NCBI GenBank assembly: GCA_013152195.1
Contig: JAADGU010000123.1
Location: forward strand, 1 to 19,454
DNA length: 19,454 bases
Source of the DNA: Nitrospirota bacterium
Lineage (GTDB): Bacteria > Nitrospirota > Thermodesulfovibrionia > Thermodesulfovibrionales > JdFR-85
Reading direction: 5' to 3'
Shown in pieces: positions 15,028 to 19,454 of this stretch. The position numbers and the translations under genes were made by a program. A model generated the notes under the pieces. The model saw only the letters and a list, made by a program, of their open reading frames with translations. It made no database searches and was not told the origin of the DNA. Positions within the stretch are counted from its first letter, which is position 1; every line of letters starts with the position of its first letter.

Positions 15028-16394
15028 CAAAACACCTCTTCTTCCTCGTCATAGGCTGCATTTGTAAAATCAGCAAACCTGGTGGATTGAGAAAGATAGG
15101 TAAGATATACAGTTGCAGTCGGACCATTACGCTGTTTGGCTATAATAATCTCAGCCTTGCCCTTGTTGGAATTGCTGTTTTTGGAATACACCTCGTCACG
15201 ATACAGGAAGACGATTACATCAGCATCCTGCTCAATGGCCCCGGACTCCCTGAGGTCCGCAAGTGTCGGACGTTTGTCCTGTCTCAGCTCAACCCCCCTG
15301 TTCAGCTGGCTGAGGGCGATAACAGGCAGGTCCAGTTCCTTTGCAAGGGCCTTCAGCGACCGGGATATCTCTGATATCTCCTGCTCCCTGCGCTCAAAAT
15401 TACCCCTGCCCCGCATGAGCTGCAGGTAGTCGACAACCACCATGCTGAGACCGTGTTCAATCTTGAGTCTCCTTGCCTTGGCCCTCATTTCGAGTACCGA
15501 CGTATTGGAGGCATCATCAATAAAGATCGGGGCCTCTGCAAGTTTTCCGGCGGCGGATGTTAACTTGTGCCAGTCCTCCTTGCGTATAAACCCCTTCCTG
15601 ACGCTGTTTGAGTCGACCATGGCCTCGGAACAGAGCATCCTGAGTGCAAGCTGTTTTTTCGACATCTCGAGACTGAATATCGCCACAGGCTCATTCAGCT
15701 CAACCCCAACGTGCTGGGCAAGATTCAGGGCAAAGGCGGTTTTTCCCATTGAGGGGCGTCCGCCGACGATAATCAGGTCGCCTGGCTGAAATCCTGTTGT
15801 CAGTTCATCAAGGTCCCTGAAGCCAGAGGGCACGCCTGTTATGGCCTCTTTACGGTCATAGAGTTGCTCTATCATCTCAAAACTGTCCTTGATAATATCT
15901 TTCAGCTTGGAAAATGGTGCCTTGATACGTTTGTCGGATATTTCGAAGATCGTCTTTTCTGCAAAATCCACGAGGTCATCAGCAGGGAGGTTTTCTTCAT
16001 ATACCGTGGTTGCTATATCCGTGGCAGAGCGGATCAGGTTTCTCATAAGGGCCTTTTCCTTAACAATCTTGGAGTGATATCTTACATTGGCAGAGGTTGG
16101 AATGACATTTACGAGAGAAGACAGATATGATACCCCCCCGATTGATTCAAGCTGATTTTTTGTCCTGAGATGGTCTGTAAGGGTAATAAGGTCTATGGGT
16201 TCGTTCTTTTCAAAGAGTTCGAGCATGGCGTTGAAGATCATGCGATGAGTGCTTCTGTAAAAGTCATCGGCGGTCATGACCTCAAGGGATTTAAGTAAGG
16301 CCTCATTGTCGAGGAGGATTGCACCAAGTATGGATTGCTCTGCCTCTAAGTTTTGGGGAGGTAATTTATCAAGTGCTTCATCGATTGTTGCCAT
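15027..16394 (-). CDS. dnaB: Replicative DNA helicase
   Basis: A 455-residue DnaB. The N-terminal domain (about 10-150) starts LPPQNLEAEQSILGAILLDN, the family signature, and binds primase and loader. After a linker comes the RecA-like motor: Walker A GRPSMGKT (212-219), FSLEMSKKQLALRML (240-254), Walker B VVVDYLQLM (319-327), ALSQLNRGVE and the arginine-finger region LRESGAIEQDADVI. It unwinds DNA at the replication fork as a hexamer. No intein insertion is present. The start ATG 16394 gives the normal N-terminus but has a weak ribosome-binding site. rplI lies 190 bp upstream and memo overlaps the stop. Confidence 0.98.
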   Translation of the reverse strand: MATIDEALDKLPPQNLEAEQSILGAILLDNEALLKSLEVMTADDFYRSTHRMIFNAMLELFEKNEPIDLITLTDHLRTKNQLESIGGVSYLSSLVNVIPTSANVRYHSKIVKEKALMRNLIRSATDIATTVYEENLPADDLVDFAEKTIFEISDKRIKAPFSKLKDIIKDSFEMIEQLYDRKEAITGVPSGFRDLDELTTGFQPGDLIIVGGRPSMGKTAFALNLAQHVGVELNEPVAIFSLEMSKKQLALRMLCSEAMVDSNSVRKGFIRKEDWHKLTSAAGKLAEAPIFIDDASNTSVLEMRAKARRLKIEHGLSMVVVDYLQLMRGRGNFERREQEISEISRSLKALAKELDLPVIALSQLNRGVELRQDKRPTLADLRESGAIEQDADVIVFLYRDEVYSKNSNSNKGKAEIIIAKQRNGPTATVYLTYLSQSTRFADFTNAAYDEEEEVF

Positions 16395-16475
16395 GGCCGT
16401 TGTACTTTCACTTTAACAGATGTGAACAGTTTATCCAAGGTATTTGTGAGTATAAACCACTAAGGCACAGATTTC

Positions 16476-16524
16476 GTTAATCAGTTATTGCGAAAATGCC
16501 ATGCTCCCGTTATAACTGATTAAC
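16476..16524. repeat. Perfect 13-bp inverted repeat between rplI and dnaB
   Basis: GTTAATCAGTTAT (16476-16488) and ATAACTGATTAAC (16512-16524) are exact inverted copies with a 23-nt loop. A related sequence, ATTAATCAGGTTA (16573-16585), occurs at the rplI stop. There is no T-run, so it is not a standard terminator. It could be an operator with two half-sites, an RNA hairpin between rplI and dnaB, or a small mobile palindrome. The spacer 16395-16584 also contains AAACCACTAAGGCACAGA, a type of sequence common in intergenic repeats. Confidence 0.65.
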
Positions 16525-16584
16525 TTCTCCCTCTCGTGTATCTTTTCTCTGTATTACCTGTGGCTAAAAGTGTCATTAATCAGG

Positions 16585-17037
16585 TTAAGCGTTTTCCTCC
16601 CTGATTACCTGGACAGTAAGGTTGGCAGTAACCTCAGGGTGAAACTTTACCTTGACGTTATATTCACCAAGGCGTTTAATCGGCTCCTCAAGAACAATCT
16701 TCCTCTTTTCTATATCGAACCCGGCTTCTTTCAATGCCTTCTGTATGTCAATATTTGTTACAGATCCGAAGAGTTTGTCTTCTTCTCCTGCCTTTGCCTT
16801 TATTATAACGGGTTTGGAGGCGATCTTTTCAGCAAGTATCTGTGCGGCATTTCTGACCTTGTTTGCCTTTTCCTGGATTATCCTCTTGTGGTGCTCAAAT
16901 TCCTTTATGTTTCTTGGATTTGCCTCAACGGCGAGATTTCTCGGAAGGAGATAATTCCTGGCAAAGCCCTTTTTGACTGTTACTATATCCCCCATGCTCC
17001 CGAGGGTTTCAACATCTTCTCTAAGAATGATCTTCAT
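16585..17037 (-). CDS. rplI: 50S ribosomal protein L9 (bL9)
   Basis: A 150-residue bL9. The N-terminal RNA-binding domain begins MKIILREDVETLGSMGDIVTV and contains KKGFARNYLLPRNLAVEA, the L9 signature. A long helix (about 40-75) connects to the C-terminal domain (KLFGSVTNIDIQKALKEAGF). The ribosome-binding site AGGAG lies 11 nt before the ATG. The usual partners rpsF, ssb and rpsR, often just upstream, are absent; a 294-bp spacer and fabD lie there instead. The 166-codon open frame on the + strand over this gene is a shadow. Confidence 0.97.
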   Translation of the reverse strand: MKIILREDVETLGSMGDIVTVKKGFARNYLLPRNLAVEANPRNIKEFEHHKRIIQEKANKVRNAAQILAEKIASKPVIIKAKAGEEDKLFGSVTNIDIQKALKEAGFDIEKRKIVLEEPIKRLGEYNVKVKFHPEVTANLTVQVIREENA

Positions 17038-17143
17038 GATTTTATTGTTCTCCTTTCAGAATTAGATTAATGTTAAAGCAGGGTGAAACGGCAAAACTTT
17101 CCATTTTCACTCTTTCAGCTCTTTTGAGGAAATGGACATGTAT

Positions 17144-17173
17144 AGTATAGCTGAGATCGTCAAATACTTTCAA
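17144..17173 (-). promoter_or_regulatory. Predicted promoter for rplI
   Basis: On the - strand TTGAAA (complement of 17168-17173) and TATACT (complement of 17144-17149) are 18 bp apart and lie about 107 bp upstream of the rplI start. The -10 matches the consensus at 5 of 6 positions. The rest of the spacer 17038-17331 holds the hairpin repeat listed next and no believable gene. Confidence 0.5.
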
Positions 17174-17256
17174 CCCGGTAAAAGCGTGGGGTTTTGTTCG
17201 GAGGAAGCCTTTGGCAGAGCAATGAGTCCCGCTGATGGCAGATTGTCATGGATTTT

Positions 17257-17274
17257 CCCCTCTATCAAGAGGGG
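17257..17274. repeat. CCCCTCT/AGAGGGG hairpin repeat
   Basis: A perfect 7-bp stem, CCCCTCT (17257-17263) and AGAGGGG (17268-17274), encloses the loop ATCA and is followed by ATTAAGGGGTGTG. It belongs to the common CCCCTTAATCCCCTCT intergenic repeat type (from memory of other genomes). It lies between fabD and the rplI promoter and could end fabD transcription, but no T-run follows on the - strand. Confidence 0.5.
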
Positions 17275-17331
17275 ATTAAGGGGTGTGTTCCTTCCCTTGT
17301 TTCCTTCTGTAATCGCGGCTCAGATGGGCCA

Positions 17332-18255
17332 TTAATTTTTTACTCCCTTCACAACCTGTTCAATACCGGCATCGGTATTAAATGTAGTCGCCTCCGGGGC
17401 TATTCTCTTTATCAGCCCTGAAAGCACCTTTCCCGGTCCTGCTTCAACGAAGGTATCAATCCCTGAATCAATCATGTTTCTCACGGAGTCTTCCCAGAGC
17501 AGGGTGCTGTCAAGCTGCTTGACGAGGGATGCCTTGATGCTGTCCACGGTATTGAGAAACATTGCATCGGCATTGTTTACTATTGGTATCTCGGGGGGGG
17601 TGAAGTGGATGTGCCTGAGCTCTTCTGCAAGCTTTATGGATGCCTCTATCATCAGTGCGCAGTGAGACGGGGCGCTCACGGCGAGCGGGATGGTCCTTTT
17701 TGCTCCTGCTTCCCTGGCAAGTCTCATGGCCTCTTCCACGGCCTCCCTTTTACCTGCAATAACTATCTGTCCGGGACAGTTATAGTTTGCAGGTGAGACA
17801 TAACCCGACCTGACAGACAGACAGACCTCATCCACCTGCTCCCTTTGAAGCCCAAGTATTGCAGCCATCAATCCCGTTGATTCAGGCACTGCGGTCTGCA
17901 TAAAATGGCCTCTTTTTTCAGTCAGAAGGACTGCGTCCCTGAATTCGATCACTCCTGCAGCAACGAGTGCAGAGTACTCACCAAGGCTGTGGCCTGCCAC
18001 TGCTGAAGGGGCAAGCCCCTTTGCAGTCAATACCCTGTGTGCGGCTATACTTGCGGTAAGCAGGCAGGGTTGTGTCCTGAATGTCCTGTTCAGTTCCTCC
18101 TTCGGGCCGTTAAAGCAGAGTGCTGCCACATCATAGCCGAGCAGTTCCGATGCCTCTTCAAAGGTCTCCCTTGCCACCCGGTACTCTTCATGGAGTGTTT
18201 TTCCCATTCCAACGTATTGTGAGCCCTGTCCCGGGAATATAAATGCCATGCTCAT
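17332..18255 (-). CDS. fabD: Malonyl-CoA:ACP transacylase
   Basis: A 307-residue FabD. FIFPGQGSQYVGMG at the N-terminus and AGHSLGEYSAL around catalytic Ser90 are the family motifs; TEKRGHFMQ has the conserved arginine, SAPSHCALM the catalytic histidine and EAGPGKVLSGLIKRI the C-terminal signature. It loads malonyl groups from CoA onto acyl carrier protein for fatty-acid synthesis. ATG 18255 overlaps the etfA stop (ATGA). ATG 18249, two codons in, gives the more typical MAFIFPGQ and a better-spaced AAGGA (8 nt), so the start is ambiguous by two residues. fabH, fabG and acpP, the usual neighbours, are not present. Confidence 0.96.
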   Translation of the reverse strand: MSMAFIFPGQGSQYVGMGKTLHEEYRVARETFEEASELLGYDVAALCFNGPKEELNRTFRTQPCLLTASIAAHRVLTAKGLAPSAVAGHSLGEYSALVAAGVIEFRDAVLLTEKRGHFMQTAVPESTGLMAAILGLQREQVDEVCLSVRSGYVSPANYNCPGQIVIAGKREAVEEAMRLAREAGAKRTIPLAVSAPSHCALMIEASIKLAEELRHIHFTPPEIPIVNNADAMFLNTVDSIKASLVKQLDSTLLWEDSVRNMIDSGIDTFVEAGPGKVLSGLIKRIAPEATTFNTDAGIEQVVKGVKN

Positions 18256-19448
18256 ATTCCTTTTACCTCTTTCAGTTTCTTTATGATAACGGGCAGTACC
18301 TCATGGACGTCTCCGACTATTCCATAATTTGCCACGTTAAAGATCGGGGCATCAGGGTTCCTGTTTATGGCTATAATGATGTCAGAGGACTGCATTCCCA
18401 CAAGGTGCTGGACTGCACCTGAGATGCCGCAGGCAATATATATTTTCGGGCAGACCGTCTTGCCGGTCTGGCCTACCTGGTGGCTGTAGGGTATCCATTC
18501 TTCATCCACTGCAGCCCTTGATGCTCCGACAGCGCCGCCAAGTAGTCCTGCAAGCTCCTCGAGCATCTTAAATCCCTCTACATTTCCAAGTCCCCTGCCA
18601 CCGGCCACAATAACGTCAGCCTCCTGGAGGTTCACCATTGTGTCGGAGACCTCTTTTATGGTATCCGTCACCCTTGTTTTCGACTGGATGTCATCGGCCT
18701 TTATCTTCAGTATTTCTCCTGTTCTGGTTTTGTCATATTGACCCTTCTTCATAACCCTCGGTCTGACAGTTGCCATCTGTGGCCGGCGGTATGGACAGAG
18801 GATTGTGGCCATGATATTGCCACCGAATGCAGGGCGGACCTGGAGCAGGTTTCCGGTCTCGGGATCAATTTCAAGTGAGGTGCAGTCTGCAGTGAGTCCG
18901 GTCCGTACCCTTGCAGCAACCCTTGGAAAGAATGACCTTCCGGTAGGGGTTGCTCCGGTGAGGACAATCTCGGGCCTGTGTTCTGAAATGAGCCGGGATA
19001 AAAGCTCCACGTAAGGTTCGTCATTAAAGTGTTCAAATATGGGGCTGTCTGAATGGTATACCCTGTCGGCACCCCAGTGGATAAGCCTCTCCGCCTCTGA
19101 AGCGTCTGCACCAAAGAGCACGGCTGAAAGTCCGGCCTCTCTCGCATCGGCGAGTCTTCTGCCTGCACCAAGGAGCTCAAAGGAGACATCTGCAATCCTG
19201 CCGTCTCTCTGCTCGGCAAATACCCAGACACCCTTGAAGGAGTCCCTGTCCGTGGTATCCTCAGCTTCCACTCCGGTCTCAATCTCTTTTATGGCCCCCT
19301 CGGGACAGACCTCAAGGCAGGCCCTGCAGAGCTGGCAGTATTCATTTATGAATGCCTTGTCACTCTTCATTACAATGGCATCATATGGGCAAGAACTCAG
19401 ACAGGTTTCGCAGCCTGTACAGAGTTCATTGTCAACAACTATACGCAT
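18252..19448 (-). CDS. etfA: Electron-transfer flavoprotein alpha subunit with N-terminal 2x[4Fe-4S] ferredoxin domain
   Basis: A 398-residue EtfA with an extra N-terminal domain. Residues 1-60 are a bacterial ferredoxin domain with two cluster motifs: Cys10, Cys13, Cys16 and Cys20 in CTGCETCLSSCP, and Cys38, Cys41, Cys44 and Cys48 in CQLCRACLEVCP. Then comes EtfA domain I (about 70-260) and the FAD-binding domain II (IVAGGRGLG, VGASRAAVDEEWIPYSHQVG, GQTGKTVCPKIYIACGISGA-type segment, AINRNPDAPIF, ADYGIVGD-like NYGIVGDV). Ferredoxin-fused EtfA proteins are known from anaerobes, for example with lactate dehydrogenase or caffeyl-CoA reductase complexes, where flavin-based electron bifurcation occurs; whether this one bifurcates cannot be seen. 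ATG 19448 is near the window edge; etfB and a dehydrogenase are expected just beyond it. fabD overlaps the stop. Confidence 0.95.
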   Translation of the reverse strand: MRIVVDNELCTGCETCLSSCPYDAIVMKSDKAFINEYCQLCRACLEVCPEGAIKEIETGVEAEDTTDRDSFKGVWVFAEQRDGRIADVSFELLGAGRRLADAREAGLSAVLFGADASEAERLIHWGADRVYHSDSPIFEHFNDEPYVELLSRLISEHRPEIVLTGATPTGRSFFPRVAARVRTGLTADCTSLEIDPETGNLLQVRPAFGGNIMATILCPYRRPQMATVRPRVMKKGQYDKTRTGEILKIKADDIQSKTRVTDTIKEVSDTMVNLQEADVIVAGGRGLGNVEGFKMLEELAGLLGGAVGASRAAVDEEWIPYSHQVGQTGKTVCPKIYIACGISGAVQHLVGMQSSDIIIAINRNPDAPIFNVANYGIVGDVHEVLPVIIKKLKEVKGI

Positions 19449-19454
19449 AATTGA

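Noticed and set aside
16570..17070. 166-codon open frame on the + strand over rplI
   Set aside because: Antisense to bL9, rich in Cys, Phe and Leu as expected of a shadow frame, and no recognisable domain.
17132..17335. 67-codon + strand ORF between rplI and fabD
   Set aside because: It runs across the predicted rplI promoter and the CCCCTCT hairpin repeat, lacks a clear ribosome-binding site and resembles no family I know.

Overview
The window is ordinary bacterial housekeeping DNA with short intergenic spacers that carry decayed palindromic and short tandem repeats. The gene set suggests an anaerobic, diderm, non-phototrophic bacterium: a NtrC-type sigma-54 regulator, a membrane-anchored or secreted HtrA protease, an alpha subunit of a 2-oxoacid:ferredoxin-type oxidoreductase, and an electron-transfer flavoprotein alpha subunit with an N-terminal two-cluster ferredoxin domain. 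Gene order and repeat types remind me of Nitrospirota or Desulfobacterota genomes, but this is an inference from memory and no marker here fixes the phylum.

Left part, + strand (1-10171). The C-terminal end of a sigma-54 activator is cut by the window edge. A good promoter and a roughly 140-nt leader precede yebC. Then come an HtrA-type protease, glmU and glmS; htrA and glmU overlap by ATGA and glmS follows 6 bp later, so this looks like one operon with UDP-N-acetylglucosamine supply at its core. After a 266-bp spacer with a long imperfect hairpin come pcrA/uvrD and gatC (no gatA or gatB nearby), then, after a palindromic repeat remnant, panD closely coupled to a vorB/korA-like alpha subunit whose beta and gamma partners are not present.

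Right part, - strand (10293-19448). This half converges on the left half across a 121-bp spacer with a hairpin and a tandem repeat. In transcription order (right to left) it contains etfA-fabD (overlapping), rplI, dnaB-memo (TGATG coupling), a PilZ protein, rplU-rpmA, and obgE-proB (ATGA overlap). The proB reading frame is broken by one extra base near codon 38, which is either a real frameshift mutation or a sequence error.

Between obgE and rpmA is a possible 42-codon + strand ORF followed directly by a hairpin with a T-run. Other structures not explained by genes are a perfect 13-bp inverted repeat between rplI and dnaB, a TGTGA/TCACA palindrome just downstream of the predicted rplU promoter, and an 8-nt-period ACTCCAT array upstream of the PilZ gene. 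I found no tRNA, rRNA, CRISPR array, intact insertion sequence, prophage or defence system. I see no convincing novel multi-gene system; the items most worth a second look are the proB frameshift, the unpartnered VorB-like subunit, the ferredoxin-fused EtfA coupled to fabD, and the small ORF with its terminator.
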